From Dugong dugon (taxonomy: Eukaryota > Chordata > Mammalia > Sirenia > Dugongidae), in the NCBI GenBank assembly GCA_030035585.1, contig CM057482.1:48341501-48405500 (forward strand): DNA of 64,000 bases, written 5' to 3'. The notes under the pieces are model-generated. The model was not told the DNA's origin. It saw only the letters and a program-made list of their open reading frames with translations, and did no database searches. The position numbers were made by a program, and so were the translations under genes. Positions within the stretch are counted from its first letter, which is position 1. Every line of letters begins with the position of its first letter. Of the stretch, positions 34,871 through 46,799 are shown piece by piece.

Positions 34871-35458
34871 TTGGAACGTGGAAATGTACGAAGTGTGAAT
34901 CTAGGAAAATTGGAAGTCGTCAAAAATGAAATGGAATGCATAACGATCAATACCCTAGGCCTTAGTGAGCTGAAATGGACTGGAATTGGCCATTTTGAAT
35001 CAGACAATCATATGGTCTACTATGCTGGGAATGAGAAATTGAAAAGGAATGGAGTCACATTCATCATCAAGAAGAACATTTCAAGATCTAGCCTGAAGTA
35101 CAATGCTGTCAGTGATAGGATAATATCCATATGCCTACAAGGAAGACAAGTTAATACGACTATTATTCAAATTTATGCACCAACTACTAATGCCAAAGAT
35201 GAGGAAATTGAAGATTTTTACCAACTTCTGCAGTCTGAAATTGATCAAGCATGCAATTAAGATGCATTGACAATTACTGGTGATTGGAATGCAAAAGTTG
35301 GAAACAAAGGAGAAGGATCTGTAGTTGGAAAACATGGCCTTGGTGATATAAACAACACCAGAGATTGCATGATAGAATTTTGCAAGACCAACGATCTATT
35401 CAATGGACATACCTTTTTCAACAACAGAGGTGATGACTATACATGTGGACCATATTGA
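34871..35458 (+). pseudogene. RTE endonuclease domain, broken by a stop
   Basis: Encodes an AP-endonuclease-like domain of the RTE polyprotein. Motifs in order are LSELKW (near 34960), SDRI (near 35113), QIYAPT (near 35170) and GDWNAKVG (near 35280). A TAA at 35258-35260 interrupts an otherwise continuous frame, and the frame ends at 35458. In an active element this domain nicks the target DNA. Confidence 0.8.
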
Positions 35459-36032
35459 TGAAACACAGGAATCAGATTGACTACATCTGTGGAAAGAGAC
35501 AACAGAAAAGCTCAATATCATTAGTCAGAACAAGGCCAGGGACGGACTATGGCACAGACCATCAATTGCTCACATGCAAGTTCTAGTTGAAGCTGAAGAA
35601 AATTAAAATAAGTCAATGAGAACCAAAATCTGATCCTGAGTATATCCCACCTGAATTTTGAGACCATCTCAAGAAGAGATTTGACACATTGAACGCTAAT
35701 GACCAAAGACCAGATGAGTTGTAAGTTGACATTAAGGACGTCATACATGAAGAAAGTAAAGGGTCATAAAAAAAGCAGGAAAGAAAGAAAAGACCAAAAT
35801 GGATGTCAGAAGAGACTCTGAAACTTGAACATTCGAGTAGCTAAAGTGAAAGGAAGAAATGATGAAGTAAAAGAGCTGAACAGAAGATTTCAAAGGGCGG
35901 CTTGAGAAGACAAAGTAAAGTATTATAATGAAATGTGCACAGACCTGGAGTTAGAAAACCAAAAGGCAGAACACACTTAGCATTTCTCAAGCTGAAAAAT
36001 GAAGAAAAAAATTCAAGCCTCAAGTTGCAATT

Positions 36033-37079
36033 TTGAAGGATTCTATGGGCAAAGTATTGAACAACGCAGGAAGCATCAAAGAAGATGGAAGGAATACAGA
36101 GTTACTGTACCAAAAAGAATTGGTTGACATTCAGCCATTTCAGGAGACAGCATACGATCAAGAACCAATGGTACTGAAGGAAGAAGTTCAAGCTGCACTG
36201 AAGGCATTGGCGAAAAACAAGGCTCCAGGAATTGACAGAATACCAACTGAGATGTTTCAACAAACAGATGCAATGCTGGAAGTGCTCACTCATCTATGCT
36301 AAGGAATTTGGAAGACAGCTACCTGGCCAACAGACTGGAAGACATCCATATTTGTGCCCATTCTAGAGAAAGGTGATCCAACAGAAAGTGGAAATTATTG
36401 AACAATGTCATTAATATCACACGCGAGTAAAATTTTGCTGAAGATAATTCAAAATGGCTTGAAGTAGTGCAATGACAGGAGACTACCAGAAATTCAAGCT
36501 GGATTCAGAAGAGGATGTGGAACGAGGGATATCGTTGCTGATGTCAGATATATCTTGGCTGAAAGCAGAGAATACCAGAAGGATGTTTACCTGTGTTTTA
36601 TTGACTATGAAAAGGCATTTGACTGTGTGGATCATAACAAATTATGGATAACATTGCAAAGAATGGGAATTCCAGAACATTTAATTGTGCTCATGTGGAA
36701 CCTGTACCTAAACCAAGAGGCAGTCGTTAGAACCAAAGAAAGGGATACTGCGTGGTTTAAGATCAGGAAAGGTGTGCATCAGGGTGATATCCTTTCACCA
36801 CACTTATTTAATCTGTATTCTGAGCAAATAATACAAGAAGCTGGACTATATGAAGAAGAACTCAGCATCAAATTTGGAGGAAGATTCATTAGCAATCTGC
36901 TATATGCAGATGATACAACCTTGCTTGCTGAAAGTGAAGAGGACTTGAGGCACTTACTGATGAAGATCAAAGACTACAGCCTTCAGTATAGATTACTCTT
37001 CAACACAGAGAAAACAAAAATTCTCACAACTAGACCAATAAGCAACATCATGATAAATAGAGAAATAGAGAATCCTTGA
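36033..37079 (+). pseudogene. RTE reverse transcriptase domain, broken
   Basis: Two segments in the same frame (36033-36302 and 36555-37079) with stops between them. The second holds the fingers/palm motifs 'FIDYEKAFDCVDHNKLW', 'GVHQGDILSPHLFN' and the catalytic 'YADD' at 36903-36914. The equivalent domain of the - strand copy is at 7919-8586. In an active element it copies the RNA at the nicked target. Confidence 0.85.
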
Positions 37080-37716
37080 AGTTATCAAGGATTTCATTTT
37101 ACTTGGATCCACAGTTAAGGCCCACGGAAGTAGCAGCCAGAAAATCAAATGATGTATTATTGCTTTGGGCAAGTCTACTGCAAAAGACCTCTTTAAAGTG
37201 TTAAAAAGCAAAGATGTCACTTTGATGACTAAGGTGTGCCTGACTCAAGCCATGATATTTTCAATCACTTCATATGCATGCAGAAGCTGGACAATGACTA
37301 AGGAAGACCAAAGAAGAATTGACACCTTTGAATTATGATGTTGGCAAAGAATATTGAATATACCATGACTGCCAGAAGAATGAACAAGCCTACCTTGGAA
37401 GAAATACAGCCAGAGAGCTCCTTGGAAGCGAGGATGGCAACACTTTGTCTCACGTACTTTGGACATGTTATCCAGTCCCTGGAGAAGGACATCATGCTTG
37501 GTAAAGAGAGGGTCAAGAAAAAGAGGCTGACTCTCAACAGGATGGATTGACACAGTGGCTGCAACAATGGGCTCAAACATAGCAATGATTATGGGGATGG
37601 CGCAGGATCAGGCAGTGTTTGGTTCTGTTGTACATAGGATTGGTATGAGTCAGAACCAACTCAACGGCACCTAAAACAACAACAAGTATTCCATTATATG
37701 GATGTACCATAGCTTG

Positions 37717-38226
37717 CTGGGTTTTTTTTGTTGTTGTTGTTTGTTTTGTTTTATTGTGCTTTAGGTGAATATTTACAGAGCAAATCAGTTTCTTATTAAA
37801 AATTTTACACACGAATTGTTTTGTGACATTGGTTGCAATACCCACAATGTATCAGTACTCTCCCGCTTTCCACCCCAGTTTCCCTGTTTCCATTCATGCA
37901 GTTTTCCTGTCCTTTCCTGCTTTCTCATCTTTGTTTTGGGCAGGTGTTGCCCATTTTGTGTTGTATGCTTCATTGATCTAAGAAGAACATTCCTCCCATG
38001 TATTACTGTTTGTTTTATAGGCCTATCTAATCTTTGGCTGAAAGGTGAACTTTGGGAGTGGCTTCAGTTCTGAGTTAGAAGGTTGTCTGGGGGCCATAGT
38101 CTCAGGGCTTCATCCAGTCTCTGTCAGACCAGTAAGTCTGATCTTTTTTGTGAATTTGAATTTTGTTCTACATTTTCTCCCACTCTGTCCAGGGCCCTCT
38201 GTTGTGATCCTTGTCAGAGAGGTCGG
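37717..38226 (-). mobile_element. L1-type 3' end with 14-bp target duplication
   Basis: A poly(T)/GTT-rich start at 37720-37745 marks the tail of a - strand insertion. Perfect repeats TGTACCATAGCTTG flank it at 37703-37716 and 38227-38240. The body matches 11484-12203 ('cctatctaatctttggctga'). Confidence 0.85.
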
Positions 38227-38691
38227 TGTACCATAGCTTGTGTATTCATTCACCAGTTGATAAACATTTGAGCTGTTTCCAGTTCTTAGCTATTATGAAT
38301 AATGCTGCTAGAAACATTCATGTGCAAGTTTCTATGTGGACACATAATTTCATTTCTAGGAATGGGATTCTTGGGTCACATGGTAGGTATACATTTAACA
38401 TTATAAGAAACAGCCAAACTGTTTTCTAAAATGGTTGTTCTATTTTATATTTCCGCCAGTAATATATGAGAGTTCCAGTTCCTCCACATTCTTATCTACA
38501 CTTAGTATTGTCAGTCATTTTAATTTTAGCCATTCTAATAGGTGTGTAGTGATATCTTATTGGGATTTTAACTTGCATGTCCCTAATGATTAATATTGTT
38601 GAGCATTTTTTCATATGCTTATCGGCTACCCATGTACCTTCTTTGGTGAAGTATCTGTTTAAATCTTTGCCCATTTTTTGGAATAGGCTTG

Positions 38692-39202
38692 TGTCTTAGT
38701 TATCTAGTGTTGCTATAACAGAAACACCCCAAGTGGAAGGCTTTAACAAAGAGAAGTTTATTCTCTCACAGTCTAGTAGGCTACAAGTCCAAATTCAGGG
38801 CGTCAGCTCCAGGGGAGGGCTCTCTCTCTCTGTTGGCTCTGGAGGGAGGTCCTTCTTGTCAATCTTCCCCTGGACTAGGAGCTTCTTTGTGCAAGAACCC
38901 TGGGTCCAAAGGACGCACTCGCCTCCCAGTGCGTCTTTCTTTGTGGTACGAGGTCCCCAACTCTCTGCTTGCTTCCCTTTCCTTTTATCTCTTGTAAGAT
39001 AAAAAGTGGTGCAGACCATACCCCAGGGAAACTCCCTTTACATTGAATCAGTGACCTTAGTAAGTGTGTTACAATCCCACCCTAATCCTCTTTAACTTAA
39101 AATTACAATCACAAAATGGAGGCCAACCACACAATTCTGGGCATCATGGCCCAGCTAAAATGATACACACGTTTTTTGGGGGACATGATTCAATCCACGA
39201 CA
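38692..39202 (-). mobile_element. Solo LTR, MaLR-like mosaic family, - strand
   Basis: A 511-bp unit starting TGTCTTAGTTATCTAG and ending CAATCCACGACA, the reverse of the LTRs at 13920 and 42230. The flanking pentamers GCTTG and ACTTG differ at one base. It sits right at the end of the recognisable antisense L1. Confidence 0.8.
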
Positions 39203-40099
39203 ACTTGTAAGCTGCCGAAAGGGCTTCCTAGCATCCAGGGGACTTGTCAAGCTCATAGCCTGACCACAGCTCTGAACACTGGCCAGTAAAGAACCTATTT
39301 ATTTGGCAGCGGGGCCCCTCAACCTCAGCTGTGAATGCCTACATGCTGTGCTCACTCCTGACCCCAGACTCACTTCCCAGGCTGCACTAAACAAGAGGTC
39401 CTAGGGGAGACAGCCTTGGGCAGCAGCCAGGACAAACCCTGGGCTTGGTCTGCCCTTCTGGGACCAACCCTCCACAGGGGTCTCAGAAGGGTAACAGGTC
39501 AAACGTGTGCAATAGTACCTGTAAAGATAAACACAGTAAAGCACTTTAATCACTGCCAAGCACACAGAAAGTGCTCATTATGTGTCAACTATCATCATTA
39601 TTAGAGTCCCTGGTGGCTGTTGACTGAAAGCTTGGAGGTTCAAGTCCATCCAGAGGCACCTCGGAAGAAAGGCCTGGTGATCTGCTTTTGAAAAACCAGC
39701 CACTGAAAACCCTATGGAGCACAGTTCTACTCTGACACACATGGGATGACCATGAGTTGGAGTCAACTCAATGGCGACTGGTTTATTCTGGGATTTATTA
39801 TCATTATTATAACCCAGCAGTTCAACATATGATAAAAATGTTTTTCAGTCAGGAATCTGATACCCCAGCCCAGAAACAGCCCCCAAGTTCAAAACCAGTG
39901 TGAGGCTGGGAGAGCATCTTGTGGGCACCATGTGCTCTGCCCAGCCTGACCATCTCTGCAAAGCTAAGCTCAGGACTCTCAGCTCGTGGGCAGCTGTCCA
40001 CCCATCAACCACCAGACACTATCCCCAAGCCCAGGACAGGACTCAGGGTTTCTGCTGGCATCACCTGGTGTCATCTGTCTTCTCTCTTCTAGCAGCCCT
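39203..40099. other. Single-copy sequence around one AfroSINE
   Basis: Apart from the AfroSINE at 39603-39790, I see only a MIR-like 3' trace at about 39535-39600 ('aaagtgctcattatgtgtca'). No gene is supported. Confidence 0.4.
39603..39790 (+). mobile_element. AfroSINE
   Basis: Head 'agagtccctggtggctgttg' with part of the tRNA region deleted, B box 'ggaggttcaagtcc', body 'cggaagaaaggcctggtgat' and end 'catgagttggagtcaactca'. It lies in a MIR 3' end. Confidence 0.8.
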
Positions 40100-40113
40100 A
40101 GGCAGTCCCATAT

Positions 40114-40262
40114 CTCACACACACGTGCATGCACATACACACTCACGCATATGCACACACGTGCACACACACACATACATGCACAAACTCGCACGCATGC
40201 AGAACGCAAACGTGTGCACATACACATGCATGTGCATACATGCACATATATACACACATGGT
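40114..40262. repeat. Imperfect CA/CATG-rich repeat
   Basis: Alternating purine-pyrimidine sequence made of CACA, CATGCA and CACGTG units. Frames through it on both strands are rich in His/Thr or Cys/Val and are artefacts. Confidence 0.85.
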
Positions 40263-41154
40263 GATCCGGCCTTGTGACTGTTCTCTCCCCACAGCAGGGA
40301 CACCTCGTCCCCACTGGTGAGCCTCCTCTTTCAGGAGGAGGGCAGTGTCACTCATCTCCTGAGCAGCAGCCCTGGGTGACAACTGTGGGAGCAGAGGCCA
40401 AGGCCCGGGCCCTGGGGACAGGGAGCAGCCATCTTGGCCGGCACCCAGGCCTCACAAATAGGAAAGCACCTGGGGGAGAGAAGACGGAGAGGAAGAAGGG
40501 CTGAACGGCTAAGGAGGACTTGGGTTTGATTCTGGACCAGTGGGAGGTACTGAAGGTTGTAGAATAAGGTATGATCTGATCAGGGAACGGGGCAACTGGG
40601 CAGGGGGCTGGGTAGAGGGGCAGCCCAGGCCCCGGCGGGGGCATGGAGAGAATGTGGGTTCAGGAGAAGCCAGCTCCTACCTGGGTGATCATGAGCAAGT
40701 CCCCAAGGCTCTCTGAGCCTCGATTTTCTCCTCTGAGAAATGGAGCTAATGACAGCAAGCCCACCCGCTCACAGGGGAGCTGGTGTCTGCTGGGCCCAGC
40801 ACCATAGTGCCCCCGAGGCAGGCACATTTGCACAGGTGGTGTTGCAGGGGACACAGGTGGAGCTGAGGTAGACCACACAGCATGTGAGGGGACTGCTGAG
40901 GACAGGGATATCTAGTATCCTGGCGCACAGGGCCTTCTTTATATACCCGTGTTCCAGAGAGCGTCCCCTACACACACACCCGACTGCCAGGCTTCCCTTT
41001 TTATGTTTCTGACTCCACAAATAACATAAGCCACGCGACAAGCCCACACACTCACTCCTCTCTGCTGCCTCCCGAGCCCTCCCAGAGCCACCACCCGGAG
41101 CCTAGCGGGCTGGTTCCCTCCTGTTCCTCTTTGACGTTCAGCACACACAAGCTT
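40263..41154. other. Single-copy sequence with a MIR fragment
   Basis: Positions about 40655-40790 ('tgatcatgagcaagtcccca', 'gattttctcctctgagaaat') are MIR-like. A weak trace of the ancient repeat seen at 48259 occurs at about 40520-40590. No gene is supported. Confidence 0.4.
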
Positions 41155-41389
41155 AATGTGTGTGTATGTGTGATGTGTATATGTGTGGCTTGTGTATTGT
41201 GTATGTGTGATGTGTGTATGTGCGGTGTATGTGTGATGTGTATATGTGTGGTGTGTGTATGTGTGGTGTGTGTAGGTGTGATGTGTGTAGGTGTGATGTG
41301 TATATGTGTGGCTTGTATATTATGTATGTGATGTGAGTATATGTGACGTGTGTATGTGCAATGTGTATATGTGTGATGTGTGTATGTGT

Positions 41390-41422
<33 letters not shown>

Positions 41423-41545
41423 TGTAAGCATATGTGATATGTGTGATGTGTATATGTGTGGGGTGTGTATGTGTGGTGTATGTGTGATGTGTATACGTGT
41501 GTGTGGGGTGTGTGTGTGTCTGTGTGTGTGGTGAATGGTTTCTTA
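41155..41545. repeat. 390-bp TG-rich minisatellite
   Basis: Units such as 'gtgtgatgtgtatatgtgtg' recur throughout, with a pure TG run at about 41391-41420. Long alternating purine-pyrimidine stretches can adopt Z-DNA. Frames here are low-complexity artefacts. Confidence 0.9.
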
Positions 41546-42224
41546 GTATATGTGTTATATTTCGACTTGCTTTTGTCATTTCACACCAGGACGTGAGGTG
41601 ACCTCACTCTTCCAGCCACAAAGATGTCCTCTGCCAGTTGTGCCAACTTTCACAAAGCCACCCAGCTGCTGAGTGGCGTGTGTTACCTCAGACTTCATTT
41701 AAGGCGAAGAAAGGCCAAAGCTACAGATTTCAGGAGTGTGTCTATTTCATAAAATGTTCAGTGGTGGCAGGGATTTTGATTCATGCACCCCTGATCTTCT
41801 AGGAGAGGAGGCCCAGAGGCCAGGCCCAGGCCACATGCTGGGGAGGCAGGGAGACCCCGGGGCCCGCCGGCCTTCCTTTGAGCACGGGGTCTGTGAGGAA
41901 CACAGGCTCCCAGAGATGCAGATCGTTCCTGCCCCTCTGGATCACAGGTGACCACGATTCTCTGCCCTCAACTCCTGAGGACCAGCAGAGGGGGCCTGGG
42001 AGCTCAGGACAGGGACCCTCTCCCAGGGCGGGCTCTTGTAGAAGGAAAGGCAGCAGGCAGCTGCCTATAAAGGAGACTCGGAGCGTGGTGGGAAGCAGCG
42101 CCGAGGGGCCTAGATCTCTTCCCCAAAGGGTTTCTTACATTTGTAATTACCAAGTTGTCTGTTGGGTGGTGCTCTGTTGCCTGTGAGTGGTGCAGTCCTT
42201 GCTAACTTTCCCTAAAGAGTTTTA
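41546..42224. other. No recognised gene or repeat
   Basis: Single-copy-looking sequence, GC-rich at 41800-42100, with no supported feature. Confidence 0.4.
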
Positions 42225-42229
42225 GCCTC

Positions 42230-42734
42230 TGTTATGGATTGAATTGTGTCCCCCCAAAATGTATGTCAACTTGGCTAGGCCATGATTCCCAGTATTGGGT
42301 GATTGTCCACCATTTTGTCATCTGATGCGATTTTCCTGTGTTGTAAATATGATGTTAATGAGGCGGGATTAGAGGCAGTTATGTTAATGAGGCAGGACCC
42401 ACTCTACAAGATTAGGTCATGTCTTAAGTCAATCTCGTTTGAGATATAAAAGAGAGAAGCGAGCAAAGAGACAGGGGGACCTCATTACCAAGCAAGAAGA
42501 GCCAGGAGTGCATGTCCTTTGGACCCAGAGTCCCTGGGCTGAGAAGGTCTTCGAGAGGGAAGACTGATGACAGGGTCTTTCCCCAGAGCTGACAGAGACA
42601 GAAAGCCTTCCCCTGGAGCTGGCACCCTGAATTTGGACTTCTAGCCTCCTACACTGTGAGAGAATAAAACTTCTCTTTGCTAAAGCCATCCACTTGTGGT
42701 ATTTCTGTTATAGCAGCACTAGATGACTAAGACA
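42230..42734 (+). mobile_element. Solo LTR with perfect 5-bp duplication
   Basis: A 505-bp LTR from TGTTATGGATTGAATTGTG to CTAAGACA. A TATA motif is at 42445-42450 and AATAAA at 42663-42668. GCCTC repeats perfectly at 42225-42229 and 42735-42739, as expected of ERVL/MaLR integration. It is the cleanest of three copies of the family (see 13920 and 38692). No internal sequence remains, which fits recombination between two LTRs. Confidence 0.85.
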
Positions 42735-42739
42735 GCCTC

Positions 42740-43979
42740 CGATGCTGGCAGATGGATGATTTTCTGATTCTTCCTTCTACACCACCTGTCATTCTCTGTA
42801 ACAAGCATTCCCTCACACCCGGACGGGCAAGTGCTCCTGCTGAAAAGGGGCAATGCTCACCTCCAGTGGTGGTCAGTGGGGCTCTCTCTCCTTCTCCAGC
42901 TTTCTTCCCTTGTCTCTGTCTCTTTTTGATTATCACAATGGACTCAAGGGTTTGTATGTCTTAGGCTTCATGCTCATTTGCAGTCATTATGCTTTTTGAG
43001 GCCCAAGAAATCTCTGAGCACATACTTGCTTTCTGGACAAGATATCCCAGGCCGGCCTCCAGCCTCAGACTGTCCCTGCCCCAGATCCAGACTCAGCCAG
43101 TTCCCCACAGAACCCTGGTCCCTCTGAGGGGAATGGCATTTAGAATCCAGTACTTGGTGCTCAGCGTGCTTGCTGGGGCTGAGGGGACCCACTTCCCTTT
43201 ACAGATTAAAAGTCTGATACCCACAGAGAAGCTGAGGGCCCCAGGTCACACAGGCAGCTGGGCAGAGTGGGGACTAAGCTCTGACACCCCTGACTCTCAG
43301 CTCAGGCTCTGTGGGGTGGGGACGGGTGTCTAAGTTGGCCAATTCTAGGCATGCATCTGCAGCTCTGGGGCCTCCTAACAGCCATCCTTTGCATCTACTT
43401 GGCCTCACCCCTGTGGTCAGGGCTTAAACCCAGACAGTGAGTAATTTCAAGGGCACTAGAAAAGGTCAGGACACAGAAATAGACCTGCCCACCTACCAGC
43501 CGATGCCTAAAATGCCACCATTCATTCCTCAACATTGGGACTTAGACCACTGTTTAAATACAACCGCCCTGAGGACTTCATTTAAGGTCTCACGTGTTCC
43601 CAGGAATAGACACCAATGAGGTGATTGGCACAACCTTGACGTCCCTGGGGACCCCGAGCTCAAAACTACCCAGGCTCTGGGGCTGTGTGGATCTAAGCAC
43701 TGCCTCACTAACTGGTGCTATAACCCAGCATCCTGGCTGCCTGCCCACCCACGGCTCCAGGAAAAAACACATCACCCTCAACCTCCAGACCCCCTTCTGT
43801 CGGGGCGCCAGAGGCCTCATGATGTCAACAGAGAAACGTGTGTGCTTCCTGTCCCTGTAAGCCCGTGGTCTCCAGGGCCCAACAAGGCACAAATGAAAGT
43901 GTTATTCTCTGACAAAGTGGAGAGGCAGGGAGTATAAACATCTACCCTGGCAGAAGTGCTGGTGGGCAGAGAGACAGAG
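42740..43979. other. Single-copy sequence with a MIR fragment
   Basis: MIR-like text lies at about 43195-43310 ('ggtcacacaggcagctgggc'). No gene is supported. Confidence 0.4.
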
Positions 43980-44150
43980 CGTATGTGTGTGTATACTTGT
44001 GTACACGTGTGTGCACATGTGTGGTGTGTGTATGAGTATGTGTGTGAGTATATGTGTGTCTGTGACTGTGTGTGTTTGTGTGTGAGTGTATGTCTGTGTT
44101 TGTGCATATGTATGTGTGTGAATGTGTGAGTGTGTGAATGAGTGTGCACT
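43980..44150. repeat. TG-rich imperfect repeat
   Basis: Units of TGTGTGTATG, TGTGAGTG and TGTGAATG, the third purine-pyrimidine alternating block within 4 kb. No pure run exceeds about six units. Confidence 0.85.
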
Positions 44151-45475
44151 GAGGGGGCCTGGCCTAGCCTGAGCCTTTCATTTGAGGAGTGAGTCCCAAA
44201 GGGCCTCAAAGGTGGTTGCAACTTTTCAGATTGACTTACCCACCCTCTGTTCTGGTTTTCCACCTGGGCCAATGGAATCCAAGTACTTCTCAAGCCAAGA
44301 AGTGTCTGGCCCACTAACAGAAAAGCACCATTTCAAAGGAAAAGGTTTGTATTTAATTCACGGGCAGCTATTTCTGTTTGTGGTATGGTAATATTTGATG
44401 TGTTAACCAAAGTCCTTGGTTTTCTGTTTCTTGGTTCTGTTGTAGTACTTCTGCTATCCCATTATTTAGCCCACTGGGCGGGAGGGTGTGGAGACTCCCT
44501 GTCCTCAGGGCAGGGACACAGTGGAGAACATAGCATGCAGTTACAGGCTTTCAATGTACACCGTAGAGCACCAAGGCTTCGGGGGAAGAAAACACATCTT
44601 AGGAGCCAAGGCTTAAAATTGACAGAGTCAGGCTTTTTGCGAGAGAAAAGATTTCATTTTGTGTTTTGGGTTTGGGTCCACAAGGCTTGGAGGACGAGGT
44701 TCAGACCCTGAACATGGGACGGGACAGCCTGCAGAGAAGCCAGTGTTACCCAAGAAGAGATCAGGTTCTCTTGAGGGTGACGGGGACAGAAAGGACACAG
44801 AGGAGGCAGATGCTGTTAAAGGAGCTGGACGTGCCCCTTAGCCTCAGCCAGCGCCGGCGGCCCACGCATTCTGGGGGAGGACAGGGTGGTGCATCTGGTA
44901 GGCCGATCCCGTCAGGACTTCCCACCCTACTTCGGGAACTAGCTGTGGCTGGAACTTGGGCCCAGGCTGCTTCCAGCCTTCCTCACCATTGTCCCTGGGG
45001 TGTCCTCCTTGTCCTCTCGAGCCCCCACACCCACGTTCCAGCGGCAGCAGGGAGGAAGACAGGAGGGGCAAAAGCCCAGGCCCCAATGTCTGTCTCTTTG
45101 AGATAGTCCCCAACTGCAGCCTCAAAGAACAAAGTCCTTGGCCACGCCTAGCTTTGAGGGAGGCTGGGACGTACAGAGGCCATGTGTTCAGCTGGAAATC
45201 ACGAGTTCTGGGAGGCGACCAACAGTTTCGGCCTCAGTGTGCCAGCACAAGATGCTTCTCTCGCCCCATGCAGGCACCTGTCCCCAGTAAGACAGCAGGA
45301 CCTGAGAGCCCCAGGTGCCTGCACAGCTGTGCCTGCCCATGTCCTGCTTTCAGGCAACACCCCCCACCCCAAGCCCTAGCTGGGATTCTTGGGTTTAGGT
45401 ATCAGGGGCCTGCTGGTCCTGGGACTCATCCCTTGGATGGGGCCATCTTACAAACAAGAGCCAGTCCAGCCTGCC
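44151..45475. other. No recognised gene or repeat
   Basis: Single-copy-looking sequence, GC-rich from 44800. Frames such as 44956-45555 on + have no recognisable domain. Confidence 0.4.
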
Positions 45476-45650
45476 AGAGCTGTGCTGTCCAAGACAGTAG
45501 CCACTACTCATCTGGGCTGTTGAGATACAAATTTAAATTTGTTAAAACTCAATAGCGTTTAAAACTTAGCTTCTCAGTTGCATTAGCCACATTTCAAGTG
45601 CTCATTAGCCACCAAGGGCCAGTGGCTGCCAAATTGGACAGCGCAGAGAC
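45476..45650. mobile_element. Non-autonomous hAT transposon relic
   Basis: The ends are inverted: 'gctgtgctgtccaa' at 45479-45492 and 'ttggacagcgcag' at 45635-45647. Internal text 'gccacatttcaagtgctcat' and 'accaagggccagtggctgcc' is typical of a mammal-wide MER-type hAT element. About 170 bp, no coding sequence. Confidence 0.65.
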
Positions 45651-46054
45651 AGAACACGCCCTCCTCAAGCACGTTCTATTGGCAGCGCTGCCCCAGAGGG
45701 ATGGGGCCAGATCCCAAAGGCTCCCACTGGAGGAGCCGCGGCCACGGGCCACATTCAGCACTCCTACCTCCCTCACCCCAGCCCCTACCTCAGCATTCTG
45801 CTTGTGGTGGCCAGAGCCACACCCTTACCCCACCATGGCCCATCAGTAGGACAAATACTCTGCCTGATCCCACTCCAAAGGCCAGTCACACCATGTGCCC
45901 CCAGCAATGGGAGGAGAGACCCACAGGGCAGCCCAGGAAGAGAAGGAAGGCAAGGGACTTAGGGTGAGGAGAACTGTGTGCTCTCCAGCTCTGGACAGCT
46001 GACTGGGCAACTGGAGGCAAATCTCTTCTCTGGCCTCAACTTCCTCATCCATTC
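45651..46054. other. No recognised gene or repeat
   Basis: GC-rich, single-copy-looking sequence; chance open frames on both strands. Confidence 0.35.
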
Positions 46055-46264
46055 CAACCATCCATCTACCCATTCATCTCTCTGTCCAACTATCTGTCCA
46101 TCCATCCATCCATCCATTCATCTATCCATCCATCCATAGTCCATCTGTCCATCTATCCATCCACCATTCCATTTGTTCATCCATCCATCTATCAATCCAT
46201 CATTCCATCTGTCCATCTGTTCATCCATCCATCCATCTACCCATCCATCCATCCATCCATTCCA
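46055..46264. repeat. CCAT tetranucleotide repeat
   Basis: About 210 bp of imperfect CCAT/CTAT/CTGT units ('ccatccatccatccattcat'). Confidence 0.9.
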
Positions 46265-46799
46265 TACTCCTACCTTTCAGGCATTGTGAAGTAATTGGTG
46301 GAGTAATCACAGCATCGGTTGGTATGTGGTGGGATAAGTGTCTGATCAATGTGGGGTGAGACCCATGGACACGACATTGACAGAAAGTGCTGGGAGGGCT
46401 GAGGAGTCCCCAGGTCCCTACTCACCTAAGAGCCTGTGCTTCCCAAGGTGGGCTGCAACTGTCAATCCAAACACTGGGACCAGCCCACGCACCCTAAGGG
46501 AGGCTTGTGGAAGGCCAAGTAGCCCCCAGGACCCACTCTGGTCCAGTCACTCAGCCAAGGTGCGCTCAGGCCAGCCACCACCTGCCTGCCTCGTGGCTCC
46601 CCACTTCCCAGGCTGCCAAGTCTCCATTCCCATAAGAGCAGCAAACCCAGGAACCACCAGGGCATAACCTCACCTGCAGAGGAGCTTGGAAAAGTTGCTT
46701 TTACAGCTTTAGCTTCTCTTTGGAGGAGCTGGAAGGTGCTGGCTGGAAGTCAGGGAGCCTGGCCCCTCCCAGTTCATCCTCTCTCTTGAACTGTGACAC
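46265..46799. other. No recognised gene or repeat
   Basis: Single-copy-looking sequence; no supported feature. Confidence 0.35.

Larger units (their letters stand above)
34470..37684 (+). mobile_element. Full-length RTE (BovB-like) LINE, frames broken
   Basis: A 3.2-kb non-LTR retrotransposon between perfect 11-bp repeats AGTATTCCATT (34459-34469 and 37685-37695). A 5' region of about 330 bp leads into an AP-type endonuclease (34871-35458) with 'LSELKW', 'QIYAPT' and 'GDWNAKVG', cut by one in-frame TAA at 35258-35260. The reverse transcriptase follows (36033-37079): 'CFIDYEKAFD', 'GVHQGDILSPHLFN' and the catalytic YADD at 36903-36914. Endonuclease and polymerase are in different frames, so at least one frameshift separates them, and further stops occur. 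The 3' end finishes in CAA-rich sequence. The length matches intact RTE elements. It is immobile itself, but is the best reference in this window for the truncated copies and derivatives. Confidence 0.9.
33893..38691 (-). mobile_element. Old L1 (antisense), split by three later elements
   Basis: Antisense L1 text is visible at 33893-33924, 34132-34469 ('cattagttttgacaaacttc', 'ttgctgggtagtattccatt'), 37685-37716 and 38227-38691 ('gggattcttgggtcacatgg', 'taataggtgtgtagtgatat'). The breaks hold an AfroSINE, a full-length RTE and an L1-type 3' end, each with a target duplication. The frames are fully decayed. Confidence 0.8.

Noticed and set aside
40114..40314. Cys-rich small protein on either strand
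   Set aside because: The residues come from CA/TG repeats; all frames look equally open.
41155..41545. CRISPR-like or satellite array with regular spacers
   Set aside because: The block is an imperfect TG-rich repeat with no unique spacers; CRISPR arrays are not expected in this genome.
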